Positions 25,863-34,851 of a stretch of 64,000 nucleotides of DNA are shown in pieces. Source of the DNA: Mangrovimonas sp. YM274 (GTDB lineage: Bacteria > Bacteroidota > Bacteroidia > Flavobacteriales > Flavobacteriaceae); assembly GCF_030908385.1 (NCBI RefSeq), contig NZ_CP133091.1, positions 62,001-126,000 on the forward strand, written 5' to 3'. The first letter of the stretch is position 1; the number at the start of each line of letters is the position of its first letter. The notes under the pieces are model-generated. The model worked only from the letters and a program-made list of their open reading frames with translations. It made no database searches and was not told the origin of the DNA. The translations under genes were made by a program, and so were the position numbers.

Positions 25863-26852
25863 ATGTCTTTAAAAAATGTACGATTGGAAGTCATGAAGTT
25901 TTTGGAAAAAGACGTTGATTCCTTAATAGATAAGTACCTTCTCCCAATAGAAACCATTTGGCAACCCACAGACTTTTTGCCAGATTCAGAATCTGATACT
26001 TTTTTCTCGGAAGTGGAGGAAATCCGTGAATTATCCAAAGAACTTCCTTATGATTTTTGGGTAGTTTTAGTGGGCGATATGATAACCGAAGAAGCCTTGC
26101 CAACCTACGAATCCTGGTTAATGGACGTAGAAGGTGTAGACCAAGTAGGTCGTAATGGCTGGGGCAAATGGGTGCGCCATTGGACCGCCGAAGAAAACCG
26201 CCACGGAGATGTGCTTAACAAATATCTTTACCTTTCTGGTCGTGTAAACATGAAAGAAATTGAAAAAACCACACAATACTTAATTGCCGATGGTTTTGAT
26301 ATTGGTACCGATAGAGATCCTTACAAAAACTTTTTGTACACCAGTTTCCAGGAATTGGCCACTTACATTTCGCATAACCGCGTAGCGAAGATCGCCAAAG
26401 ACAAAGGCAACAAGCAACTATCCAAAATGTGTAAAATCATTTCTGGAGACGAAATGCGCCACCACCACGCTTACTGTGATTTTGTGGATCGTATTTTCAA
26501 GGTAGATCCTAGCCAAATGATGATGGCTTTTCAATACATGATGAAGAAAAAAATCACCATGCCAGCACATTTCCTAAGAGAATCTGGCGATAAAATTTCT
26601 ACGGCTTTTGAAGAGTTTTCAAACACAGCACAACGTATCGGGGTTTACACCTCTACGGATTATGTGGAAATTTTGGAAAAGCTCATAAAACGTTGGGAAA
26701 TCGACAAGATTACCAATCTTAATGATGAAGCAGAAAAAGCAAGAGATTACTTGATGAAGCTACCAGCAAGATTAACCCGTTTATCTGAACGTATGAGAGT
26801 TCCAGAAAACTCATACCAATTTAAATGGGTAGAGCCAGCAGCATTGAAATAA
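25863..26852 (+). CDS. acyl-ACP desaturase (ferritin-like, soluble)
   Basis: This 329-residue enzyme is of the plant stearoyl-ACP desaturase type. Its di-iron site is formed by two ExxH motifs in a four-helix bundle: EENRH near residues 110-114 and DEMRHH near 196-201. No membrane helix is present. It would introduce a cis double bond into acyl-ACP using O2 and reduced ferredoxin. The neighbouring plsC fits a role in unsaturated membrane lipid. A ferredoxin gene exists at 58.3 kb, but any link between them is speculative. The C-terminal lysine-rich segment is ordinary. Confidence 0.93.
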   Translation: MSLKNVRLEVMKFLEKDVDSLIDKYLLPIETIWQPTDFLPDSESDTFFSEVEEIRELSKELPYDFWVVLVGDMITEEALPTYESWLMDVEGVDQVGRNGWGKWVRHWTAEENRHGDVLNKYLYLSGRVNMKEIEKTTQYLIADGFDIGTDRDPYKNFLYTSFQELATYISHNRVAKIAKDKGNKQLSKMCKIISGDEMRHHHAYCDFVDRIFKVDPSQMMMAFQYMMKKKITMPAHFLRESGDKISTAFEEFSNTAQRIGVYTSTDYVEILEKLIKRWEIDKITNLNDEAEKARDYLMKLPARLTRLSERMRVPENSYQFKWVEPAALK

Positions 26853-26873
26853 TAAATTGAGTCAACTCCATAT

Positions 26874-26905
26874 AAATTCCTTTTAGTTTTCTAGAAGGAA
26901 TTTTT
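26874..26905 (+). terminator. terminator after the desaturase gene
   Basis: AAATTCCTT (26874-26882) pairs with AAGGAATTT (26895-26903) across a 12-base loop, followed by further Ts. Confidence 0.7.
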
Positions 26906-26918
26906 AGTTTTACAGCAT

Positions 26919-27572
26919 ATGAACACAGAACAGATTATTGCCAATACCAAAACCTTTGTCCAAGCCCAACTTTCCAAAGCCGAAGGCGGACACGATTGGT
27001 TTCATATTTTAAGAGTTTACAACAATGCCGCGCATATTGGCAAAACCGAACCTGTCGATTTATTTGTAGTACAATTAGGAGCACTATTACACGATATTGC
27101 AGATAGTAAGTTTCATGACGGCGATGAAACCGTTGGCCCTAAAATTGCCAGAGAATTTCTGTTCAATCAAAATGTAGATTCTGCCGTTATTGAACATGTC
27201 GTAAATATCATTTCCCACATTTCATTTAAAGGGGGGAATGAAATACAAACCTTTAAATCACCAGAACTGGGTGTCGTGCAAGATGCCGACAGACTGGATG
27301 CCATTGGCGCCATAGGAATTGCCCGATGCTTTAATTATGGAGGTTTCAAAAACCGTAAGCTGTTCGATCCTGAAATTAAACCCAACCTCAACATGAGCAA
27401 GGAGGAGTACAAAGCTTCCACAGCGCCTTCCATCAATCATTTTTACGAAAAGCTATTACTGCTAAAAGATCGCATGAACACTCAAACAGGCAGACAAATT
27501 GCAGAGCAACGTCATGCCTTTATGGAGCAATACCTTCAGCAATTCTATGCAGAATGGGATGGCGAAAAATAA
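26919..27572 (+). CDS. HD domain phosphohydrolase
   Basis: This 217-residue HD-superfamily protein resembles the YedJ-type group. Metal-ligand motifs are visible in order: HDWFHILRVYNNA (His), LLHDIADSKFHDG (the HD pair), VVNIISHISFKGG (His) and VQDADRLDAIGAIG (Asp). It is expected to hydrolyse a phosphomonoester or nucleotide in the cytosol, substrate unknown. It is separated from the desaturase gene by a terminator and converges on an AraC-type gene only 3 bp away. Confidence 0.9.
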   Translation: MNTEQIIANTKTFVQAQLSKAEGGHDWFHILRVYNNAAHIGKTEPVDLFVVQLGALLHDIADSKFHDGDETVGPKIAREFLFNQNVDSAVIEHVVNIISHISFKGGNEIQTFKSPELGVVQDADRLDAIGAIGIARCFNYGGFKNRKLFDPEIKPNLNMSKEEYKASTAPSINHFYEKLLLLKDRMNTQTGRQIAEQRHAFMEQYLQQFYAEWDGEK

Positions 27573-27575
27573 CTA

Positions 27576-28448
27576 CTAATACTGAATAACGTGCTTGATT
27601 TCGGCACGGTATTTTGAGGCACTTTTACCAGTTATCTCCTTAAAAGTTTTATTGAAATGTGAGAAGTTGTTGAAACCGCTTTCAAAACAAATATCGGCAA
27701 TACTCAATTGACTTTCGTTCAATAATTTTGTGGCGTGTACCACACGGTATTCATTGACCAACCTAGTGAACGTCTTTCCGGTAGCTTTTTTTAAATACCT
27801 ACAAAAAGCAGGCACCGTCATACTTACCCTATCGGCTATATCTTCCAAAGGAATAGGTGCCATAAAGTGGTTGTTGATATATTTAAAAATAACGTTGAGC
27901 TTATCGCTGTCTTTTGGCTCAGTTTCAAAAGCAAAACCATCTACATTTAATAAAGTATAATCTTTAGACAACCCCAAATCGTTTAAAATTTCCAAGAGCT
28001 TCATAATTCTATTGAAGCCTTCATATTCAATCAAACTTTCAATTTTAGGCCCCACTATTCTTTTTGTTTCAGGTTTAAAAAGGATACCACTTTTAGCACG
28101 CTCCAAGAGTTGACCAATAGCAGCCATTTCCGGCTTCTGAAAAAATAAATCCCCCAAAAAATCAGGCATAAAATGAATAATCGTTTCGGAGCCCTTACTG
28201 GTTAAACGATCGGTAAAACCATAATGAGGCAAATTGGACCCCAACAAAATCAATTGGCTGTTGTTAAAATAAGACAAGTGATTGCCTATATGACGTTTCC
28301 CTTGACCTTTATTTACATATACCAATTCAATTTCAGGATGGAAGTGCCATTTACCATTATTGTTGGTCACGGCTTCAGTGTGTTGGCTTACGAGAATGGA
28401 GTTACCAAAACTAGGGCTTACCTTTTCGTATGTAGGCTTAATTTTCAT
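27576..28448 (-). CDS. AraC family regulator with cupin sensor domain
   Basis: This 290-residue transcription factor has an N-terminal cupin (NNNGKWHFHPEIELVYVNKGQGKRHIG...HYGF) that binds an unknown small ligand. Its C-terminal pair of helix-turn-helix motifs consists of IPLEDIADRVSMTVPAFCRYLKK and SIADICFESGFNNFSHFNKTFKE, followed by the family signature TGKSASKYR. The divergent gene at 28656 (secreted protein) is the nearest candidate target, 207 bp away. No operator could be identified. Confidence 0.92.
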   Translation of the reverse strand: MKIKPTYEKVSPSFGNSILVSQHTEAVTNNNGKWHFHPEIELVYVNKGQGKRHIGNHLSYFNNSQLILLGSNLPHYGFTDRLTSKGSETIIHFMPDFLGDLFFQKPEMAAIGQLLERAKSGILFKPETKRIVGPKIESLIEYEGFNRIMKLLEILNDLGLSKDYTLLNVDGFAFETEPKDSDKLNVIFKYINNHFMAPIPLEDIADRVSMTVPAFCRYLKKATGKTFTRLVNEYRVVHATKLLNESQLSIADICFESGFNNFSHFNKTFKEITGKSASKYRAEIKHVIQY

Positions 28449-28617
28449 TGGAACAGCAATTTAAATTCAAAATTAATATTAATAGAAATCTAACGTATAT
28501 GCCATTTTAACTATTATCTATGCTAAATTAACTTAATAATTTCTTAACACAAGCATTAATGTTAATTAAACATATAAATTGGAAAAAATTGTTGTTTTTA
28601 TCGCCCGAAATTGCCCC

Positions 28618-28625
28618 TAATTTTG
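28618..28625 (+). promoter_or_regulatory. -7 box for the secreted protein gene
   Basis: TAATTTTG matches TAnnTTTG, 30 bases before the ATG at 28656. Two TTG trimers lie 23-26 bases upstream. Confidence 0.5.
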
Positions 28626-28655
28626 GAATATCAAATAACTTAAAAAATATGTGTC

Positions 28656-29264
28656 ATGAAAAGAGCAATTAAAAACAGTATCCTTATGGTAGCATTAATT
28701 GCAGCCATGAGCAGTTATGCAAACACGAACATTTCTTCCATAGAAATGAAGGCGGCAAAAAGAACAATGTTGACTTTGGAAGACGTTAAACAGGGACAAA
28801 AATTAATGATTAGAGACCTAAATGGTATGGTATTGTACAAAGAGACCATTTCAAACTCAGGAACCTATTCCAATCTATTTGATCTTACAGAACTTCCAAA
28901 CGGCAACTATTTCTTTGAAATCGACAAAGACGTTGCTATTGAAATCATTCCATTTAAAGTACAAGCACACGAAGTGGAATTTAGCAAGCAAAAAGAAACC
29001 AAGTTCTACAAGCCTATTTTTAGGGTAGAAAACAACAAAATTATGTTCTCTAAGCTTGATTTGGAATTAGCCCCTATTGAAGTAGACATCTACTACGACG
29101 ATTCCTACGATCACGATGACAAATTTGAAACTATCCACTCCGAAACCATTAAAAATGAAAAAGTGGTAGAGCGTATTTACAAATTGGACAACAGCAGAAA
29201 AGGAGATTATAAAATTGTGGTTTCCACCCAAGGAAGAGAATTTACCCATTCCATGAAAATATAA
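28656..29264 (+). CDS. secreted protein with a degenerate type IX-like module
   Basis: This 202-residue protein has a signal peptide (MKRAIKNSILMVALIAAMSSYA). The first half (LMIRDLNGMVLYKETISNSGTY...LPNGNYFFEIDKD) closely resembles the fold of type IX sorting domains, but it is at the N-terminal side rather than at the C-terminus. The second half is a beta-rich acidic segment (DIYYDDSYDHDDKF) ending in a QGREFTHSMKI strand. I do not recognise a named family. It stands alone with its own promoter and terminator, divergent from an AraC-type regulator. A cell-surface or periplasmic location is likely. Confidence 0.7.
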   Translation: MKRAIKNSILMVALIAAMSSYANTNISSIEMKAAKRTMLTLEDVKQGQKLMIRDLNGMVLYKETISNSGTYSNLFDLTELPNGNYFFEIDKDVAIEIIPFKVQAHEVEFSKQKETKFYKPIFRVENNKIMFSKLDLELAPIEVDIYYDDSYDHDDKFETIHSETIKNEKVVERIYKLDNSRKGDYKIVVSTQGREFTHSMKI

Positions 29265-29316
29265 CCTATTTTATATTAGTTTGATTATTAGATAATGTTA
29301 GAATGTTAGTTAGTAA

Positions 29317-29343
29317 GGGAGCAGCTGTAGGGCTGCTCTTTTC
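29317..29343 (+). terminator. terminator after the secreted protein gene
   Basis: GAGCAGC (29319-29325) pairs with GCTGCTC (29332-29338) around a 6-base loop, followed by TTTT. Confidence 0.75.
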
Positions 29344-29350
29344 GTTTGTT

Positions 29351-30424
29351 CTAAAATAATTTTAATTGCCCGTCCTTATATTGCTCGTGAAGATCATGGT
29401 TCAATCTTGGCATTACTTTGTCCTTGAAGTACTTTTGTTTAGCCAACTTTATGAGCATATTAATTTGTTCGGCTATTTTACCTTCTCCCCTCATGCGGGT
29501 ACCATATCTACTGTCGTTTAACGACCCTCCATGACAATCCTCTATTTGATGCAACACTTTATCAGCTCTGTCTGGCAAGGCTTTCTTAATCCAATCGGTG
29601 AAAATCGCTCCAATAGCACCATTCAACCTTACAATGGTATGCCCAATAGACAAAGCTCCTGCGTCTGCCGCAGCCTTGGCCAAAGGCAATATTTCATGAC
29701 TATTGATAGCAGGAATGATTGGAGCAATCATAACATTAACGGGGATACCATGCTCGCTCAAAATTTTTACCGTTTCCAAACGCTTTTTTATGGTTGTAGT
29801 CCTTGGTTCCAAAATACGCCTGGTCTGTTCAGAAAGTGATGTAATGGAAATATTGACAGCAACTAAGTTATCTTTAGCCAATTCCTTCAACAAGTCCAAA
29901 TCTCGTAACACCAAAGCATTTTTAGTAATAATACCAACTGGATGCCTATACTTTAGGAATACCTCCAAGCACTTTCTTGTAATTTGAAATTCTTGTTCGG
30001 CGGGTTGGTAACAATCTGTATTGCCGGACATCACAATGGTATGGGCCTTCCAACTTTTCTTTTTTATGACGGCTTCCAATAATTTTGCAGCCTCTTTCTT
30101 TACTAAAATCTGTCGCTCAAAATCCAATCCGGCACTATAGCCCCAGTATTCATGACTATTTCTGGCATAACAATAAATACAGCCATGCTCACAACCTTGA
30201 TACATGTTCATAGAATAGCCCATACCAACATCTGGACTGTCTACTTTGTTGACAATGCTTTTGGGAAACACCTCCAAATACTTGGTTTTATTAGTATCGA
30301 GGACATCACCCTCCTTAGTACAGTACTCCAAAAAATCATCTCGAAGCTCATGACTAAGGTCAAAAAAGCGATTAGATACATTCATTTGTGCCCCTCTTCC
30401 TTTAAAAAAAGCCTTAGAATCCAT
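29351..30424 (-). CDS. PA0069 family radical SAM protein
   Basis: This 357-residue radical SAM enzyme is of the PA0069/Rv2578c group, related to spore photoproduct lyase-like proteins. The [4Fe-4S]-SAM motif is CEHGCIYCYA, followed by RNSHEYWGYSAGLDFE, a family hallmark. The remainder follows a TIM-barrel pattern (SGNTDCYQPAEQEF, ITKNALVLRDLDLL, APIIPAINS), with a C-terminal RYGTRMRGEGKIAEQ segment. Its reaction is unknown. It is preceded on the same strand by a terminator, so it forms its own transcription unit. Confidence 0.92.
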   Translation of the reverse strand: MDSKAFFKGRGAQMNVSNRFFDLSHELRDDFLEYCTKEGDVLDTNKTKYLEVFPKSIVNKVDSPDVGMGYSMNMYQGCEHGCIYCYARNSHEYWGYSAGLDFERQILVKKEAAKLLEAVIKKKSWKAHTIVMSGNTDCYQPAEQEFQITRKCLEVFLKYRHPVGIITKNALVLRDLDLLKELAKDNLVAVNISITSLSEQTRRILEPRTTTIKKRLETVKILSEHGIPVNVMIAPIIPAINSHEILPLAKAAADAGALSIGHTIVRLNGAIGAIFTDWIKKALPDRADKVLHQIEDCHGGSLNDSRYGTRMRGEGKIAEQINMLIKLAKQKYFKDKVMPRLNHDLHEQYKDGQLKLF

Positions 30425-30495
30425 GAGTTTAATTTAACGGGTAAAAATTCGAGATTTTTAAAATTACGAAGATTGCTCAGTTAAAACTGTTAAAT

Positions 30496-30526
30496 AAAAA
30501 ATGGGTTTTCAACAAACCCATTTTTT
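30496..30526 (-). terminator. terminator of the hemH-side operon
   Basis: AAAATGGGTTT (30498-30508) pairs perfectly with AAACCCATTTT (30514-30524) around a 5-base loop, with T-runs on both strands. It lies 71 bp after the enoyl-CoA hydratase gene in the minus direction. Confidence 0.88.
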
Positions 30527-30594
30527 ATAACCTATTTCGGCACTTATTTTAGTGTTCAAAAGGAAGCTTCATTAGCCAACCAAACGTTGCCTAC

Positions 30595-31377
30595 TTAGTT
30601 TCCGGGAAAATCAGCCTTGCGTTTTTCCAAAAATGCAGTAGTCCCTTCTTTAAAATCCTCGGTTCCAAAAGACTCTCCAAATTTCAAGATCTCTTGATCA
30701 AAACCATTTACACCATCTTCGTAGTTGGCATTTACAGCTGCAATAGCCGCACTAATTGCTACTGAAGAGTTTTTCATAATCTTTGCAGCCAGACTTCCCG
30801 CCAAATCCAATAATTCTTCCTGAGCTGTTACGTGATTTACCAATCCAAATGACAATGCCGTTTGGGCATCAATCATTCCTGCGGTCATGATCATTTCCAT
30901 AGCACGTCCTTTACCCACCAATTGTGGCAGTCTTTGAGTGCCACCGTAACCGGGAATTACCCCTAAAGACACTTCTGGCAATCCCATTTTAGCATTATTA
31001 CTGGCAATTCTAAAGTGTGCTGCCATGGCCAATTCCAATCCGCCACCAAGCGCAAAACCATTTACAGCAGCAATTACCGGAGTTGATAAATTTGCCACAA
31101 AATCAAATAGCAATTCTTGACCTTTAGCCGCCAACTCCTGTCCTTGAGCCACGCTAAAATCTGCAAACTCACTAATATCAGCACCCGCTACAAAGGCCTT
31201 TTCTCCTGAGCCCGTAACAATAATTACCTTCACTCCTTTGTCTTCATCGGCTTCCTTAAAAGCGGTATGCAATTCTTGTATCGTAGCTTTATTTAAAGCA
31301 TTTAACTTACTTGGTCGGTTTATAGTAATAGTGGCAACACCATTATTTACTTCAGAAATAATATTATCGTAATTCAT
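30595..31377 (-). CDS. enoyl-CoA hydratase/isomerase family protein
   Basis: This is a 260-residue crotonase-fold enzyme. The oxyanion hole is formed by the AFVAGADISEF and GFALGGGLELAMAAHFRIAS segments; the catalytic-region PEVSLGVIPGYGGTQRLP and the acidic GLVNHVTAQEEL segment fit a short-chain enoyl-CoA hydratase that hydrates 2-enoyl-CoA in fatty acid or amino acid breakdown. The length is typical and there is no fused dehydrogenase domain. It is the last gene of a leftward unit with a histidine kinase, HemJ, MATE and HemH genes, and ends in a strong terminator. Its link to heme synthesis is probably only positional. Confidence 0.93.
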   Translation of the reverse strand: MNYDNIISEVNNGVATITINRPSKLNALNKATIQELHTAFKEADEDKGVKVIIVTGSGEKAFVAGADISEFADFSVAQGQELAAKGQELLFDFVANLSTPVIAAVNGFALGGGLELAMAAHFRIASNNAKMGLPEVSLGVIPGYGGTQRLPQLVGKGRAMEMIMTAGMIDAQTALSFGLVNHVTAQEELLDLAGSLAAKIMKNSSVAISAAIAAVNANYEDGVNGFDQEILKFGESFGTEDFKEGTTAFLEKRKADFPGN

Positions 31378-31434
31378 TGTAAAGAAGATTAAAAAAGGCC
31401 CAAATATTCAACAACTCTTATAGGCCTAGAGGGA

Positions 31435-32889
31435 TTATACTTTTGGGAAAGTTACCTTAAATACGGTCCCTTTTCCCTTTTCCGATGTAAAGGTAATACT
31501 TCCATCATAAGTTTCCACAATATTTTTTACCATGGCCAGCCCTAAGCCCATACCACTAGACTTTGTAGTAAATTTAGGTTCGAATATTTTTTGTTTGTTA
31601 GCCTCTGCGATTCCTTGCCCATTATCGGCAACGGTTATGATTACCTTACAATCATCATCCAAAACTGCCACTACAATTTTCTTCTCTTCCTGATCATCTG
31701 GAATAGCCTGGATACCATTTTTCACCAAATTGGTAATCACCCTTATAAGTTGGGTTCTGTCAAATTTAGCCATGATTTCATCCTTCTCAGAAGTAAAAAT
31801 GATATAGTCCTCGCTGAAAATATCCAAGCCAAGTTTTACAATTTTAACCACATTGAGCGTTTCCTTTTCCTGAGCGGGCATTTTAGCAAAATTTGAGAAC
31901 GCCGATGCAATGGAGCTCATGGTATCGATTTGTTGAATCAAAGTTTTTGAATATTCGTTAACTTTTTTAAAGATATCGGGATCCTGTGGATCAAATTTTC
32001 TTTGGAAACTCTGCACACTCAAACGCATTGGCGTTAAAGGGTTTTTAATCTCGTGCGCCACCTGTTTTGCCATTTCCCTCCAGGCTTGTTCCCGTTCACT
32101 GGTAGCCAACTTTACAGCACTTTCCTCTAACTGATCAATCATAGTATTATAGGAATTGACCAAGGTCAATATTTCCTCACTAGAGGATTCTATCTCAATT
32201 TTCTTATTTCGCTTTTCTAGTCGTGTTTCATGAATTTTGTCACTAATGGTCTTTAAAGACTTGGTTATGTACTTTGATAGTAAATAGGCCAAGGCCACAG
32301 CAATCAACATCATAAACAGATAAGCATAAGCCAAACGCTCCAAGAAATCATTTAGCTCCTTATCCATGAATTTATCATCTTCCATATATGGCAAATTCAG
32401 GATGCCCAAAGGTTTGAACTTTTGATCGGTAATATAGGTATAGGAAGATTGAATGATCTTACCGTTCTTAGTGTACTTTGTTACAAACCTATGTTCCGCT
32501 GTATTGGCCAAGATATTTAACACTTCAGCATCGATACATTTTACAATGGTATCGCTAGAAATACTTTGACGGGAACTTTTAAGCAACCCACCCTCCAAAT
32601 CATACAGGTTTACCTGAAGTTTATGAATGGCGGCAATTTCATAAATCTTGTCCTTAAAAATTTTGGGGATATTTTCGGTTGTAACAGGATAGGTAGTTTC
32701 CTTGATGGTAAAATCGATACTACTCTTGATATTCTCTTCCTTTCTATCAAGCCTGTCCCTGTGATAGTCTAAAGCCTCTTCGTTGTATTGATACACAGTA
32801 ACCGCCACAATAAGAATGGAAGCAATCAACACCAACAAAATCATGGCCAAGAATATGCGAACGCGAAGGGAAAGCTTTTTTAATTTCAT
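31435..32889 (-). CDS. HAMP-containing sensor histidine kinase, orphan
   Basis: This 484-residue inner-membrane kinase has two membrane helices (IFLAMILLVLIASILIVAVTV near 12-32 and YLFMMLIAVALAYLLS near 192-207) flanking an extracytoplasmic sensor, a HAMP-like linker, the H-box AHEIKNPLTPMRLSVQ (His near residue 278) and a HATPase domain with NLVKNGIQAI, DNGQGIAE and GMGLGLAMVKNIVE boxes. It resembles NtrY-type kinases. No response regulator is encoded nearby, so its partner lies elsewhere. It sits 54 bp after hemJ. Confidence 0.93.
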   Translation of the reverse strand: MKLKKLSLRVRIFLAMILLVLIASILIVAVTVYQYNEEALDYHRDRLDRKEENIKSSIDFTIKETTYPVTTENIPKIFKDKIYEIAAIHKLQVNLYDLEGGLLKSSRQSISSDTIVKCIDAEVLNILANTAEHRFVTKYTKNGKIIQSSYTYITDQKFKPLGILNLPYMEDDKFMDKELNDFLERLAYAYLFMMLIAVALAYLLSKYITKSLKTISDKIHETRLEKRNKKIEIESSSEEILTLVNSYNTMIDQLEESAVKLATSEREQAWREMAKQVAHEIKNPLTPMRLSVQSFQRKFDPQDPDIFKKVNEYSKTLIQQIDTMSSIASAFSNFAKMPAQEKETLNVVKIVKLGLDIFSEDYIIFTSEKDEIMAKFDRTQLIRVITNLVKNGIQAIPDDQEEKKIVVAVLDDDCKVIITVADNGQGIAEANKQKIFEPKFTTKSSGMGLGLAMVKNIVETYDGSITFTSEKGKGTVFKVTFPKV

Positions 32890-32943
32890 TTGAAATTTTC
32901 TATTGCACTAAATATAACAATAATCGCACCAAACAGACTTTGT

Positions 32944-33492
32944 TTAAGCGTTTGGATTTTTCGCCCTGATATTCTTATATATTTTATAACCCAACATGAT
33001 CAATATTCCCAAAACAACAATCCCTACAACCCCAAAAATCCAATTCATGGCATTTTTCAGGATGACCAAAAACACAACGGCGAACAAAATGAAGGTTGCA
33101 CCCTCATTCCATAAACGCATATAACTGGATGTTTTTTTAACCTCATCACGCTGCAACTGTTTATAATATTGATGTGTTTTAAGATGATAAATAATTAGCA
33201 ACACTACAAAAGCCAATTTTACATGCATCCAACTTTGCTGCAACCAACTTGGCATTAAAACAATTAACCAAACAGCAAATACCGTAGCCAAAATAGCCGA
33301 AGGCCAAGTAATAATGTTCCAAAGTCGTTTGGCCATAAGTTTTAATTGAAACCCAAGAATTTCCTTTTCAGGGGACGGCTTATGAAAGGCCTCTATTTGA
33401 TACACAAACAATCTTGGGATATAGAACAATCCCGCAAACCAGGTAATCACAAAAATAAGATGCAGTGCCTTGATGTAATTGTAGAATTCCAT
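32944..33492 (-). CDS. hemJ: protoporphyrinogen IX oxidase HemJ
   Basis: This 182-residue membrane protein of the UPF0093/CopD-like group has about five helices. The N-terminal KALHLIFVITWFAGLFYIPR segment contains the conserved His and Arg of HemJ, and YMRLWNEGA near residue 125 is the second conserved block. HemJ oxidises protoporphyrinogen IX to protoporphyrin IX. It lies in one leftward unit with hemH, which performs the next step, and close to the other hem genes. I see no HemG or HemY in the window, so this is probably the oxidase of the pathway. A general CopD-like protein is the alternative. Confidence 0.85.
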   Translation of the reverse strand: MEFYNYIKALHLIFVITWFAGLFYIPRLFVYQIEAFHKPSPEKEILGFQLKLMAKRLWNIITWPSAILATVFAVWLIVLMPSWLQQSWMHVKLAFVVLLIIYHLKTHQYYKQLQRDEVKKTSSYMRLWNEGATFILFAVVFLVILKNAMNWIFGVVGIVVLGILIMLGYKIYKNIRAKNPNA

Positions 33493-33501
33493 AACAGCTA
33501 T

Positions 33502-34851
33502 TTAAGTTTCGCTAATAAGCGTTTTTTTGACTTCCATATGTAAAAAATAGGCGGTCACTATGGTTGATAAGACATCCGAAATAGGAAAGGACATCCAAAC
33601 CCCAAGTTCGCCAAAAAAATTAGGCAATATCAAGATAAGAGGAATAAAAAAGAACCCCTGTCTTGTCAAGGTCAACAACAATGCCGGCGTAGCTTTGCCT
33701 ATAGCCTGAAAATACGCAGCTCCAATTAATTGGATAGCAATAATTGGCGTGGCAGCAAACACCCAGCGCATATCGCTTGGGGTTTCCTTTAAAACCTCGG
33801 CATCATCAGTAAACAATCTAGTAATTGCCTCTGGGAAAATCATTAAAGCAATGAATATGATGGTTGCCAATAGAATGGCGTATTTAATAGCTGTATTGAT
33901 AGTTTCTCTAACCCTATCAAACTGGGAAGCCCCATAATTAAATCCTGCAATGGGCAAAAACCCTTGGGTAATTCCAAAAACAGGAAACAAGGCGAACATA
34001 AGCATTCTGCCCACAATAGCGTAAGCTGTTACCGAAACTTCCCCTCCAAGATTATACAGAATATTATTCATAAACAGGTAGGTAATACTAACAACTGCTT
34101 GTCTAGCCAATGTAACAAACCCCAAAGATCCTATTTCCGATACAATTTTAGAATTGAGCCCAAACTGCGAAAGCCCTATTTTAAGCTCTGAGTTTTTGGA
34201 CATGAAGAACCAAATAATAAACACAAAACAAAGCATGTAGGATCCCGTAGTAGCCCAAGCCGCTCCTTCCATTCCTAAATCCATAAGATGGATAAATACA
34301 TAGTCCAGAATTAAATTTCCAACGGAAGGAATCATCATGGCATACATGGCAAATTTAGGCTTCCCCTCTGCCCTTATTACCGTATTCCCCATCATACACA
34401 GTGCCAAAAAAGGGACTCCATACAACACAATAACATAGTACACTTTGGCGGGATCAAAAATGGCTCCCTTTCCCCCAAAGGCCGGAATAATACCATCCAC
34501 AAATGTTAACCCAAGGACAACAAGCGTAATGGTAAACAATAACGTAAGGGTTATTTGATTGCCAAATGTTTTAAGCGCCTTTTCATGGTCATTAGCCCCA
34601 AGAGCCCTCGATATAATGGAAGACCCTCCAACACCAATACTCATTCCCAATGCAGCAATAAAAAAGGACACCGGTAAGACAACATTGATAGCAGCAATAG
34701 CCGTTGGACCAATCCAATTTCCAACAAAAATGGTATCCACAAGAATGTTCAAGGACATCACCAAAATACCAATAGAAGCAGGAACTGCCTGTTTTATTAA
34801 TAGTTTCCCTATAGGCTGCGACCCCAATTCTTTGGCAGAAATTCTTGCCAT
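33502..34851 (-). CDS. MATE family efflux transporter
   Basis: This 449-residue inner-membrane antiporter of the MATE family has twelve helices. The N-terminal LLIKQAVPASIGILVMSLNILVDTIFVGN is characteristic, as are GVGGSSIISRALGA and the pseudo-repeat in the second half (YAIVGRMLMFALFPVFGITQGFLPIAGFNYGA). It would exchange H+ or Na+ for organic cations or drugs. Its ATG shares one base with the hemH stop codon (TAATG), so the two genes are tightly coupled; whether it exports a porphyrin or merely shares the transcript cannot be decided from sequence. Confidence 0.92.
   Translation of the reverse strand: MARISAKELGSQPIGKLLIKQAVPASIGILVMSLNILVDTIFVGNWIGPTAIAAINVVLPVSFFIAALGMSIGVGGSSIISRALGANDHEKALKTFGNQITLTLLFTITLVVLGLTFVDGIIPAFGGKGAIFDPAKVYYVIVLYGVPFLALCMMGNTVIRAEGKPKFAMYAMMIPSVGNLILDYVFIHLMDLGMEGAAWATTGSYMLCFVFIIWFFMSKNSELKIGLSQFGLNSKIVSEIGSLGFVTLARQAVVSITYLFMNNILYNLGGEVSVTAYAIVGRMLMFALFPVFGITQGFLPIAGFNYGASQFDRVRETINTAIKYAILLATIIFIALMIFPEAITRLFTDDAEVLKETPSDMRWVFAATPIIAIQLIGAAYFQAIGKATPALLLTLTRQGFFFIPLILILPNFFGELGVWMSFPISDVLSTIVTAYFLHMEVKKTLISET

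Noticed and set aside
32944-33492. Copper resistance protein CopD
   Set aside because: The N-terminal KALHLIFVITWFAGLFYIPR block and linkage to hemH fit HemJ. No CopC or other copper resistance gene is nearby.
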